This document shows positions 1-5,405 of a stretch of DNA of 11,022 nucleotides, one piece after another (position 1 is the stretch's first letter; each line of letters starts with the position of its first letter). Where the stretch lies: contig CAZGCA010000121.1 of the NCBI GenBank assembly GCA_964524145.1, forward strand, positions 1-11,022, written 5' to 3'. The DNA is from CAZGCA01 sp964524145. Lineage in GTDB: Bacteria; Hydrogenedentota; CAZGCA01. Below the pieces are notes generated by a model. It was not told where the DNA came from. It did not search any database and saw nothing but the letters and a program-made list of their open reading frames with translations. The position numbers and the translations under genes were made by a program.

Positions 1-11
1 ACTGATTCTGA

Positions 12-158
12 CTCAAAACAGCTCTTCAGCTGGCACATGATAAGGCGGTGTTGGAGCGCCAAATTGATGTTACCGACCGGCAGATCGATCAACTGGCTTA
101 CGAACTGTACGGCCTGACAGAAGAGAAAATCCGGGTTGTGGAAGGGGTGACGCAATGA
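12..158 (+). pseudogene. C-terminal tail fragment of a type IIG/Eco57I-like restriction-modification methylase (copy 1)
   Basis: The frame ending in TGA at 156-158 encodes a tail containing LERQIDVTDRQIDQLAYELY and then GLTEEKIRVVEG. This charged helical segment, RQID-TDRQID-LVYELYGLTEEEI-IVE, is what I know as the extreme C-terminus of type IIG/Eco57I-like DNA methyltransferase-endonucleases and related N6-adenine methylases. In-frame stops at 3-5 and 9-11 cut it off from anything upstream, and there is no ATG start, so it is a remnant and not a gene entering from the left. The stop lies about 10 bp before palindromic repeat A. A full-length parent could lie to the left of the window, but this is not visible. 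The family call rests on the tail motif only. Confidence 0.6.
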
Positions 159-168
159 CACCCCCCAC

Positions 169-279
169 CCGTCATCGCGAGCCACGCTCCGGCGTGGCGT
201 GGCGATCTCATCACGGGTTCGGCTTATGGACAACGCGAGATTGCCACGTCGCTTGCGGACTCGCTCCTCGCAACGACGG
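169..279. repeat. Palindromic repeat unit A (CCGTCATCGCGAG...CTCGCAACGACGG)
   Basis: The left arm (169-210) reads CCGTCATCGCGAG-CCACGC and runs to GGCGATCTC. The right arm (235-279) reads GCGAGATTGCCACGTCGC and runs to CTCGCAACGACGG. The two arms are imperfect reverse complements around a loop of about 24 bp. The left arm contains an inner hairpin, CCACGC-TCCG-GCGTGG (182-197). This matches the widespread intergenic repeat type that produces spurious translations such as HCEERSDVAI. I see no gene in it. Related units are at 975-1079 and 1607-1718. Confidence 0.85.
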
Positions 280-309
280 TTAGGAAGGTGATCGGTGACG
301 CGTTGAGTC

Positions 310-519
310 ATGGGGACATTAGCAAGGCTACAGCTCTCGGCCTGGCATAACGCGTTGGAGTCGAACGGGCAGTTGGCAGCGGCGAAGACGGCGCACGACA
401 ACACAACCCTCGAGCGCCAGATGGATGCGACTGACCGGCAGATTGATCAACTGGTTTACGAACTGTATGGGCTCACGGAGCAAGAAATGGGAATCGTCGA
501 CAAGGGAACCGCCGTTTGA
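310..519 (+). pseudogene. C-terminal tail fragment of a type IIG/Eco57I-like restriction-modification methylase (copy 2)
   Basis: This 69-codon frame encodes a tail with QLAAAKTAHDN, then LERQMDATDRQIDQLVYELY and GLTEQEMGIV. It is the longest of the three tail copies because it keeps the LAAAKT segment that normally precedes the RQID repeat in methylase C-termini. The ATG at 310 has no Shine-Dalgarno sequence, and the first 20 or so residues do not resemble the family, so the frame probably opens by chance upstream of a broken gene. It follows repeat A by 30 bp and precedes the intact gene at 559 by 39 bp. It could be translated as a short peptide, but I treat it as debris. Confidence 0.55.
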
Positions 520-558
520 CCGAACACTGTGACCATGGTATGTGAAGGAGAACAAGCG

Positions 559-819
559 ATGGAGAATTTCCGAGGGAAAATCACGGATGGAGACCAGATC
601 GTTGTCGATAACGTCGAGGGTCAGTTGTACTTTCATGGCGCGAGTTCCTGGGATGGCAAGTTCGAGATGCCTTCCCCGGAGCAGATTCAACTTAACGGTT
701 CGTACACACTTGCTCTTGATGACGGAAGGAAGGGAAGCATTATCATAACCGGAAAAGACATAGGCAGCGGGACCCAGTGGGGCGTTGTTCGTTTTCAGGG
801 CTCAGGAGCCCTTGAGTAG
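559..819 (+). CDS. Small protein of unknown function, 86 aa
   Basis: ATG at 559 is preceded by GAAGGAG (544-550) with 8 nt of spacing, which favours this start over the in-frame ATG at 529. The product begins MENFRGKITDGDQIVVDNVE and continues through LYFHGASSWDGKFEMPS, YTLALDDGRKGSIIITG and WGVVRFQGSG. It has no signal peptide, membrane segment or cysteine. Alternating hydrophobic residues and many glycines suggest a small all-beta cytoplasmic fold. I recall similar short proteins with the LDDGR-G-III pattern and FQGSG near the end, but know of no assigned function. It is the only intact gene among the methylase tail fragments, sitting between copies 2 and 3, and may be cargo or a leftover of a restriction locus. 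Confidence 0.75.
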   Translation: MENFRGKITDGDQIVVDNVEGQLYFHGASSWDGKFEMPSPEQIQLNGSYTLALDDGRKGSIIITGKDIGSGTQWGVVRFQGSGALE

Positions 820-830
820 TCTTGGGGTAG

Positions 831-965
831 GCGAGAGCGCCACATGAGGCGGTATCGCTGCTACACCGGATCGACGGGACTGACCGGCAGATTGACCAAC
901 TGGTTTACGAACTCTACGGCCTGACAGAAGACGATATCCGGATTGTGGAAGAGGCGACGCAATGA
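831..965 (+). pseudogene. C-terminal tail fragment of a type IIG/Eco57I-like restriction-modification methylase (copy 3)
   Basis: The frame opens after an in-frame TAG at 828-830 and ends at TGA 963-965. From about 870 it encodes RIDGTDRQIDQLVYELYGLT and then EDDIRIVEEATQ, closely matching copies 1 and 2. The upstream part (HEAVSLLHRID) is a degraded match to HDKAVLERQID of copy 1. There is no start codon with a ribosome binding site. As in copy 1, the stop is within about 10 bp of a palindromic repeat (unit B at 975). The fragment is non-functional as a methylase because all catalytic motifs are absent. Confidence 0.6.
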
Positions 966-974
966 CAGCGTCTC

Positions 975-1079
975 CCGTCATCGCGAGCCACGCGCAAGCG
1001 TGGCGTGGCGATCTCATCACGGGTTCGGCTTGTGGACAATGCGAGGTCGCCACGTCGCTTTGCTCCTCGCAATGACGGG
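975..1079. repeat. Palindromic repeat unit B
   Basis: The left arm (975-1015) carries CCGTCATCGCGAG followed by the inner hairpin CCACGC-GCAA-GCGTGG (988-1003). The right arm (1041-1079) runs from GCGAGGTCGCCACGTCGC to CTCGCAATGACGGG. It is the same family as unit A, with an identical CATCACGGGTTCGGCTT stretch leading into the loop. A degraded extra right arm, ending CTGCAACGACGGG, follows at about 1097-1136. The stretch 1137-1190 holds nothing I can recognise. Confidence 0.85.
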
Positions 1080-1196
1080 TAGGGAAGCATGCAACGTTGG
1101 CACATTGGTCGCCCCTCGCTCTCTGCAACGACGGGGAAATGGGCAATACGCGCGTCCAACAAGCATCGGGATAATGGCGCACACAACCTCTTCATC

Positions 1197-1226
1197 CCGT
1201 CATTGCGAGCGAAGCGTGGCAATCTG
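1197..1226. repeat. Half repeat (left arm) immediately upstream of the GIY-YIG gene
   Basis: This is a single left arm, CCGTCATTGCGAGCGAAGCG and then TGGCAATCT. It lacks the inner CCACGC hairpin of units A, B and D, so it belongs to a slightly different subfamily. It ends 11 bp before the ATG of the GIY-YIG gene and therefore forms its 5' leader. Its partner arm is missing at the expected distance; a degraded one appears beyond the gene at 1538-1598. Confidence 0.75.
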
Positions 1227-1237
1227 ATATTCGGGTA

Positions 1238-1528
1238 ATGGCTAGACAATCGTACGTGTACATTCTCACCAACAGGAGAAACCGGGTGCTCTACACCGGG
1301 GTAACGAGCGATCTCGTGCGGCGCGTCTGGGAGCACAAAGAAGGACTCTGCCCAGGGTTCACGAAGAAGTACAGAGCCACGAGGCTCGTGTACTACGAAG
1401 TGTTCACCGACATCCGCGACGCTATAACCAGGGAGAAACAGATCAAGAAGGGGCCGCGGCGGAGGAAGATCGACCTTGTCAACTCCATGAACCCGGAATG
1501 GCGCGACTTGTACGACGATATTGTCTGA
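1238..1528 (+). CDS. GIY-YIG family endonuclease, single-domain, 96 aa
   Basis: This is a small single-domain GIY-YIG nuclease of the YhbQ/UPF0213-like type. Members cut DNA with one conserved tyrosine, arginine and glutamate plus a metal ion; the target here is unknown. Visible motifs are YVYIL at 6-10 (the GIY strand), LYTG at 18-21 (the YIG strand, with T for I), SDLVRRVWEHK at 24-34 (arginines and histidine of the active site), ITREKQIKK at 63-71 (candidate catalytic Glu66), and the usual C-terminus NPEWRDLYDD. The length is normal for the family and no residue is obviously missing. The ribosome binding site is weak (CGGGTA just before the ATG). The gene stands alone, with repeat arms on both sides, and has no homing-endonuclease DNA-binding domain. 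Confidence 0.88.
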   Translation: MARQSYVYILTNRRNRVLYTGVTSDLVRRVWEHKEGLCPGFTKKYRATRLVYYEVFTDIRDAITREKQIKKGPRRRKIDLVNSMNPEWRDLYDDIV

Positions 1529-1537
1529 AGCTGCCGC

Positions 1538-1598
1538 GCGAGACTGCGGCGTCGTTTCAGGGGCAACATGCTGCAACGAGTCGGATACTCGCAATGAC
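1538..1598. repeat. Degraded half repeat (right arm) immediately downstream of the GIY-YIG gene
   Basis: Ten bases after the GIY-YIG stop the sequence reads GCGAGACTGCGGCGTCGTTT and later ACTCGCAATGACAG. These resemble the start (GCGAGATTGCCACGTCGCTT) and the end (CTCGCAATGACGG) of the right arms of units A and D. The middle is diverged and longer than in an intact arm. I read it as the partner of the left arm at 1197-1226, with the nuclease gene in the position normally occupied by the loop. The degradation makes this less certain than the full units. Confidence 0.5.
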
Positions 1599-1606
1599 AG
1601 CCTCTC

Positions 1607-1718
1607 CCGTCATCGCGAGCCACGCGCAAGCGGGGCGTGGCGATCTCATCACGGGTGAGGCTTGGGGACAATGCGAGATTGCCACGTCGCTCGCGGACTC
1701 GCTCCTCGCAACGACGGG
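1607..1718. repeat. Palindromic repeat unit D
   Basis: The left arm (1607-1647) carries CCGTCATCGCGAG and the inner hairpin CCACGC-GCAA-GCGGGG (1620-1635, one A-G mismatch). The right arm (1674-1718) runs GCGAGATTGCCACGTCGC to CTCGCAACGACGGG. The block from 1591 to about 1679 matches 960-1049 of unit B almost base for base, including the lead-in GCAATGACAG-STCTCCCGTC. This suggests one copy arose from the other. The unit ends a few bases before the truncated frame at 1724. Confidence 0.85.
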
Positions 1719-1723
1719 TTTGA

Positions 1724-1900
1724 TCTTGTCATTTCGCTGAAGACGTAGCGTGGGCGATTCAGGCGCTCGAACCAGGAACGGCGCTTGTGGTAGGATACAG
1801 AGAGGTCGATGAGCAGGACGGGTTCGTGATCACGGCTTTCGTGACCAGTCGGCTTGGCAGTCTGGATAGGAGGAATCAGGTATGGCCATCCCAGCCATAG
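1724..1900 (+). pseudogene. 5'-truncated possible toxin partner of the DUF2283 gene
   Basis: The frame runs from just after a TGA at 1721-1723 to TAG at 1898-1900. It encodes HFAEDVAWAIQALEPGTALV, then VGYREVDEQDGFVITAFVTS and RLGSLDRRNQVWP. It has no start codon or ribosome binding site, and opens right at the edge of repeat unit D, so the 5' part seems to have been lost there. The shape, a short basic nuclease-like C-terminus with VITAF, overlapping a downstream DUF2283 gene by 19 bp, resembles the toxin half of DUF4258/DUF2283-type pairs. I recognise the layout better than the sequence, so the family assignment is tentative. Confidence 0.45.
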
Positions 1901-2124
1901 CGGAGTTCGGCGAGATTCTGAAGACGGTGCGACGTTCGCCGCACGGGTATATGTGGTCCTCCTACGACGCCGAGGCCGATGTCCTGTATATCAACTTCAA
2001 GAAACCCGCGCACGCCACAGACAGCGAACTCACCGAGGACGACATTATCATTCGGTACGAAGGGGACGAGGTCATCGGGGTCACCATTCTCAACGCCGGC
2101 AAGAGGGGGACTGAGACCGCTTGA
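1882..2124 (+). CDS. DUF2283 family protein, 80 aa, putative antitoxin
   Basis: The ATG at 1882 has a strong ribosome binding site, TAGGAGG (1867-1873), with 8 nt of spacing. Residues 28-72 hold the DUF2283 signature: YDAEADVLYINFKKP, then ATDSELTEDDIIIRYEGDEV and IGVTILNA. It is a cytoplasmic protein of normal length for the family, which has been found beside DUF4258-type genes and is suspected to act as an antitoxin. That role is inferred from context, not demonstrated. Its start overlaps the truncated upstream frame, as expected for a coupled pair. With the partner broken, it may be an orphan antitoxin. The gene converges on pcm with only 32 bp between stops and no visible terminator. Confidence 0.85.
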   Translation: MAIPAIAEFGEILKTVRRSPHGYMWSSYDAEADVLYINFKKPAHATDSELTEDDIIIRYEGDEVIGVTILNAGKRGTETA

Positions 2125-2156
2125 TCCCAACAGCGTCAAGTGGTGCGAAACGCGGG

Positions 2157-2840
2157 TCAGAGCCAATCGTTGGCAGATGAGTCGGGCGACCATCCTTCGG
2201 CGCCGAGCAGCGGCACGAAGACGCAGGATACGAGATCTTTGCTCTTGAACTTGTTCCCGCGCCGGCGGACGCACACACACCGCTGGAGCGGTCTGGTACC
2301 GACAGGCACCACGAGCCGGCCGCCGTCGGCAAGCTGGTTCTTGAGGCTTTCAGGCACGTCGGGCGCGCCGGCGGTGACGATTATCCCGTCGTACGGCGCG
2401 TGCTCCGGCCAACCGAGCGTTCCGTCACCCACCGTCGTCTGGACGTTCTTGTAGCCAAGCAGCGATAGCGTTTCTGCTGCCTGTTCCGAGAGTTCCGCGT
2501 GCCGTTCGACGGTATAGACCTCGGCGGCCAGCTCGGCCAGAACAGCCGCCTGGTACCCCGACCCCGTACCGATCTCGAGCACCCTGGATTCAGGCGTCAA
2601 GGAAAGCGCCTCGGTCATCAGCGCCACCATGTAGGGTTGCGATATGGTTTGGTCGCACCCTATCCCGAGCGGCGTGTCGGCGTACGCGCGGTCGCGATAC
2701 TTCTCGGGCACAAACCGGTGGCGCGGCACGCGGGTCATCGCCTCGAGGACCGCCTCGTTGCGGATCCCCCGCGCCTGAAGCTGGGTATCGACCATGTTCA
2801 GGCGCTTCTTTTCGAAATACGCTTCGTCCTTCTTCTTCAC
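2157..2840 (-). CDS. pcm: Protein-L-isoaspartate(D-aspartate) O-methyltransferase
   Basis: The enzyme transfers a methyl group from S-adenosylmethionine to L-isoaspartyl residues formed in ageing proteins, allowing their conversion back to aspartate; it acts in the cytoplasm. Motifs in order are VPRHRFVPE (38-46), the substrate-site segment QTISQPYMVALM (64-75), the SAM-binding motif VLEIGTGSGYQAA (87-99), VYTVER (108-113), and LVSCVFVPLLGAEGW near the end. At 227 aa it is full length. The start is a GTG at 2838-2840, preceded by TTAAGGGCG. An internal ATG at codon 16 would still keep the catalytic domain, so the first 15 residues are less certain. It is the last gene of the operon, 20 bp after the AmrS-like gene. 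Confidence 0.95.
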   Translation of the reverse strand: MKKKDEAYFEKKRLNMVDTQLQARGIRNEAVLEAMTRVPRHRFVPEKYRDRAYADTPLGIGCDQTISQPYMVALMTEALSLTPESRVLEIGTGSGYQAAVLAELAAEVYTVERHAELSEQAAETLSLLGYKNVQTTVGDGTLGWPEHAPYDGIIVTAGAPDVPESLKNQLADGGRLVVPVGTRPLQRCVCVRRRGNKFKSKDLVSCVFVPLLGAEGWSPDSSANDWL

Positions 2841-2860
2841 GTCGCTACGCCCTTAACAGA

Positions 2861-3844
2861 TTACGGCACGATGTCGGACGGTGCGCCGCAGTTGCGACAG
2901 TTCGCACCGTCGAGCCCGCGGGATTCCACGTGGTATCCTTCCCGGTTCACAAGCTCCGCCCCACAGCTCTGGCAGAACGTGCTGTTCCCCTGTTCAAAAG
3001 CCACGTTGCCCAGGTAAACGTACTTGAGTTTCCGTTTCCCAATCTCGTAGGCCGTGAGCAATGTCTCGACCGGGGTTGGCGGCGCGGTCATCTCGTGGTG
3101 CGGAAAGTAGCGCGAGAAGTGCAGCGGCGTGTCGTCTCCCACCGACGCGACGAACTCGACAAGCCGCTCGATCTGTTCCGGCTTGTCGTTCATCCCGGTT
3201 ACAAGAAGGTTGGTCACCTCGACGTGCGCCCGCGGTTTTGCAGCGCGGATGTTTCGCATGACCTCGTCCACGCTGCCACGGGACAGTTCGTGGTAGAACC
3301 AGTTGTCCATGGATTTGAGGTCGATGTTGAGCGCGTCGACGTAATCCAACAGCTCGTCAAACGGGTCCGGCTTGAGATACCCGTTCGTCACAAGCACGTT
3401 GCAGAGACCGGCTTCGTGCATCAGCTTCGCACAGTCGAGCACGTACTCGTACCATATCAGCGGCTCGTTATACGTGTACGCGACGCCAACCGATTTCCTG
3501 GCACGTGCGAACCGCAGGATCTCTTCCGGTGCCGTTATGCTGTCGGGAATGGACCCCTCGACGAGCCCGGCGTTCTGGCAGAACTTGCACCGCAGGTTGC
3601 AGCCGCCCGTACCTATCGACAGGATGGCCGATCCCGGTTTGAAATGGTAGAGCGGTTTCTTCTCGATAGGATCGATATGCATCGCGGCCACACGGCCATA
3701 GAACAGCGCCATAAGCTTCCCGTCGCGGACTCCCCGGGCACGGCAGAACCCGTCTTTGCCTTCCGCGATAACGCATGCCTGGGGACAGAGCAGGCAGGCC
3801 ACCTTGCCGTCGGGTCGTTTCTCGTAGAAGAGCGCCTCTTTCAT
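2861..3844 (-). CDS. amrS: AmmeMemoRadiSam-type radical SAM protein (AmrS-like)
   Basis: This is a radical SAM enzyme of the group related to pyruvate formate-lyase activating enzymes and named for its frequent neighbours AMMECR1 and Memo; its reaction is not settled. The [4Fe-4S] motif is C82-xxx-C86-xx-C89 (GGCNLRCKFCQNAG). The N-terminus has the extra cysteines C17, C20, C24 and C34 (CLLCPQAC, DGFCRARG) typical of this group. A C-terminal zinc-ribbon-like module has C291xxC294 and C316xxC319. The frame is open much further upstream, but I chose ATG 3842-3844 because MKEALFYEKRPDGKVACLLC matches family starts, GGGGGTG lies 7 bp upstream, and a longer form would overlap yggT. The length is 327 aa. 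No AMMECR1 or Memo gene is in the window. Confidence 0.9.
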   Translation of the reverse strand: MKEALFYEKRPDGKVACLLCPQACVIAEGKDGFCRARGVRDGKLMALFYGRVAAMHIDPIEKKPLYHFKPGSAILSIGTGGCNLRCKFCQNAGLVEGSIPDSITAPEEILRFARARKSVGVAYTYNEPLIWYEYVLDCAKLMHEAGLCNVLVTNGYLKPDPFDELLDYVDALNIDLKSMDNWFYHELSRGSVDEVMRNIRAAKPRAHVEVTNLLVTGMNDKPEQIERLVEFVASVGDDTPLHFSRYFPHHEMTAPPTPVETLLTAYEIGKRKLKYVYLGNVAFEQGNSTFCQSCGAELVNREGYHVESRGLDGANCRNCGAPSDIVP

Positions 3845-3861
3845 GACGCAACACCCCCGTT

Positions 3862-4101
3862 TCAGACAAAGACCATGCTCAGCACCGACAAGATCAGGAT
3901 AGCGATTACTGGTGATATGTCGACTACACCGCCTATCGGCTTCACATACTTCCGTATCTGACCGAGCAGCGGTTCGGTTACTATGTAGATGAACCTGGCA
4001 AAAGGATGTCTCATGTCTTGCGTGAACCAGGAAAGCACGGCCCTCACTATGATGAGGACGATGTAGACCTGGATAAGGTTCCCAATCATAGACGGTCTCA
4101 T
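3862..4101 (-). CDS. yggT: YggT family integral membrane protein, 79 aa
   Basis: This is a small inner-membrane protein of the YggT/YCF19 family. Chloroplast relatives act in thylakoid or cytochrome assembly and bacterial ones are tied loosely to osmotic tolerance or cell division, so its role here is unknown. Two hydrophobic segments are visible: IGNLIQVYIVLIIVRAVLSW (about 6-25) and DISPVIAILILSVLSMVFV (61-79). The family-typical linker HPFARFIYIVTEPLLGQIRK then KYVKPIGG lies between them. At 79 aa it is a single YggT unit; many proteobacterial versions have two. GGAGAGGGAG lies upstream of the ATG, and the start overlaps the thpR stop as ATGA, implying coupled translation. Confidence 0.92.
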   Translation of the reverse strand: MRPSMIGNLIQVYIVLIIVRAVLSWFTQDMRHPFARFIYIVTEPLLGQIRKYVKPIGGVVDISPVIAILILSVLSMVFV

Positions 4102-4691
4102 TCCAACTCCCTCTCCGAAACCGTTTGTCCGCTGCCCAGGACGAACCGTTCCATGGTGTCATATATCGGCCCGCTCGGTGTCAGCGTGCTCTTCACAAGG
4201 TGTACCTCGGCGGCTTCCATTGAGCCCAGTTCGAACCCGCTCTCATCCTCGAGCAACCGGGTCAAGAGCTCCGCGCCCTTGCGCGATTTTGTCCGGCCAA
4301 CCGTCAGATGAGGCGTGTACGCCCGTGTCTCCGGCTCGAACCCACACGGCAGAATCGCCTTGTCCACCGCTTTCTTGAGACGGCCGAGCCGCCCGTCGGC
4401 GGATTCGATGCCGAGCCAGACAACGTTAGGCCGCCGGGCGTTGGGAAACGCGCCGAGTCCGGCTATCTTCAACGTAAACTCGCTCTCGTTCTCGAGCCCG
4501 TCACGCAGGCTGTCGCAGACTTCCCGAGACTTCTCCTCGGAAATCTCCCCGAGAAACCGAAGCGTTATGTGGACGTTCTCCGGCCGGACCCATTTTGCGC
4601 GTGCTCCGGTTTTCTTCAACCGGCCGCCAAGCTCTCTCAGCGGGTCCCTGAACCGTTCGGGAATGGGGATAGCGATAAAAGAACGAATCAG
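4098..4691 (-). CDS. thpR: RNA 2',3'-cyclic phosphodiesterase / 2'-5' RNA ligase family
   Basis: This is a 2H phosphoesterase that opens 2',3'-cyclic phosphate ends of RNA and, in the reverse direction, can join 2'-5' ends; it is cytoplasmic. Both HxTx catalytic motifs are present: HITL at about 41-44 (PENVHITLRFLGE) and HLTV at about 128-131 (YTPHLTVGRT). The conserved first strand RSFIAIPIPERF lies upstream of the first TTG (4619), so a start there would delete part of the fold. The only starts that keep it are CTG (4691-4689, giving LIRSFIA) or ATT (4688-4686), placed 3 and 6 nt after a perfect AAGGAGG (4701-4695). I give the outer bound. The length is 196-197 aa, slightly longer than usual. 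It lies 9-12 bp after nnrE and overlaps yggT by 4 bp. Confidence 0.9.
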   Translation of the reverse strand: MIRSFIAIPIPERFRDPLRELGGRLKKTGARAKWVRPENVHITLRFLGEISEEKSREVCDSLRDGLENESEFTLKIAGLGAFPNARRPNVVWLGIESADGRLGRLKKAVDKAILPCGFEPETRAYTPHLTVGRTKSRKGAELLTRLLEDESGFELGSMEAAEVHLVKSTLTPSGPIYDTMERFVLGSGQTVSERELE

Positions 4692-4700
4692 TAACCTCCT

Positions 4701-5405
4701 TCACTCATCTGCGGGTCCCGAGAGGACCGACCGGACCGCCGCGTCTGGTATCGAGATGTCCGCCACGGTCAGGCGGCCCGTATACTCCCTCGCTGCGGGG
4801 TTCTCGAACCCCGTCTTCGGCAACCCCAATGTTACCGTCTCGGTGGCCTTGACCGCAACACCCAACGGCACGCCGCTCTCAGCACACAGCCCGGACGGAA
4901 TGTCTATCGATATCACTACCTTGCCACTGTTGTTGATTGCTTCGATAAGCCGGCGGAACACGCCGCGCACCTCGCCACGGGTGCCCGTCCCCAGAAGACC
5001 GTCTATGATCAGGTCGCACGATCCGAGTTCTGCAACAGCGCCCGCCACGTCTTTCTCTTCGAGTACAGGGATGATACGTCCGCCGATCTTTCTGAGAATG
5101 TCAAGGTTCGTGCGGGCGTCGCCCCGGATATCGTTCGGGTCGGCTGCAACGAGGACGCGCGCATCCTGGCCGTTATCGAGCATGTGCCGCGCAACAACGT
5201 ACCCGTCCCCGCCGTTGTTGCCCTTGCCGCAGAGTATCTCGACGCGGCCCGGACGTCCGAAGAGCACCACGGCAGCACGTTCGTAGACTGCGCGGCCGGC
5301 GTTCTCCATCAGCACAACGCCGGGTATGCCCATTGTCTCGATAGCGTACCGGTCGATATCACGCATCTGTGCCGGCGTAACATAGGGCAGGTTCGTTGCG
5401 TCCAT
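4701..5405 (-). CDS. nnrE: NAD(P)H-hydrate epimerase (YjeF N-terminal domain)
   Basis: The enzyme interconverts the R and S forms of hydrated NADH and NADPH so that the S form can be dehydrated back to the working cofactor. The motifs of the YjeF_N Rossmann fold are clear: MRDIDRYAIETMGIPGVVLM near residue 14, ENAGRA (34-39), CGKGNNGGDGYV (59-70), LIIDGLLGTG (132-141) and VVISIDIPSGL (163-173). At 234 aa it is the epimerase alone; the dehydratase NnrD, fused to it in many bacteria, is absent here and must be encoded elsewhere if present. ATG 5403-5405 overlaps the plsC stop as TGATG and is preceded by GGGGGAGG. The GTG one codon earlier would sit too close to that site. Confidence 0.93.
   Translation of the reverse strand: MDATNLPYVTPAQMRDIDRYAIETMGIPGVVLMENAGRAVYERAAVVLFGRPGRVEILCGKGNNGGDGYVVARHMLDNGQDARVLVAADPNDIRGDARTNLDILRKIGGRIIPVLEEKDVAGAVAELGSCDLIIDGLLGTGTRGEVRGVFRRLIEAINNSGKVVISIDIPSGLCAESGVPLGVAVKATETVTLGLPKTGFENPAAREYTGRLTVADISIPDAAVRSVLSGPADE

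Noticed and set aside
802..1671. Open frames across the palindromic repeats on both strands (for example 914-1594 minus)
   Set aside because: Their translations contain HCEEQSDVA and VARDDG-type words, which are the well-known spurious translations of this repeat family.
169..1718. Possible CRISPR array
   Set aside because: The repeats are over 100 bp, palindromic, unevenly spaced and separated by genes; there are no uniform spacers and no cas genes.
2930..3961. Long plus-strand open frame of 343 codons over amrS and yggT
   Set aside because: It lies opposite clear family matches on the minus strand, has no recognisable motif and an odd composition rich in Arg, Val and His; it is an antisense shadow.
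3845..4162. N-terminal extension of the radical SAM gene to 4162
   Set aside because: It would overlap all of yggT, has no family similarity, and the ATG at 3844 has its own ribosome binding site.
4315..5286. Plus-strand open frame of 323 codons over thpR and nnrE
   Set aside because: It is a Ser/Pro/Arg-rich translation antisense to two genes with intact catalytic motifs.
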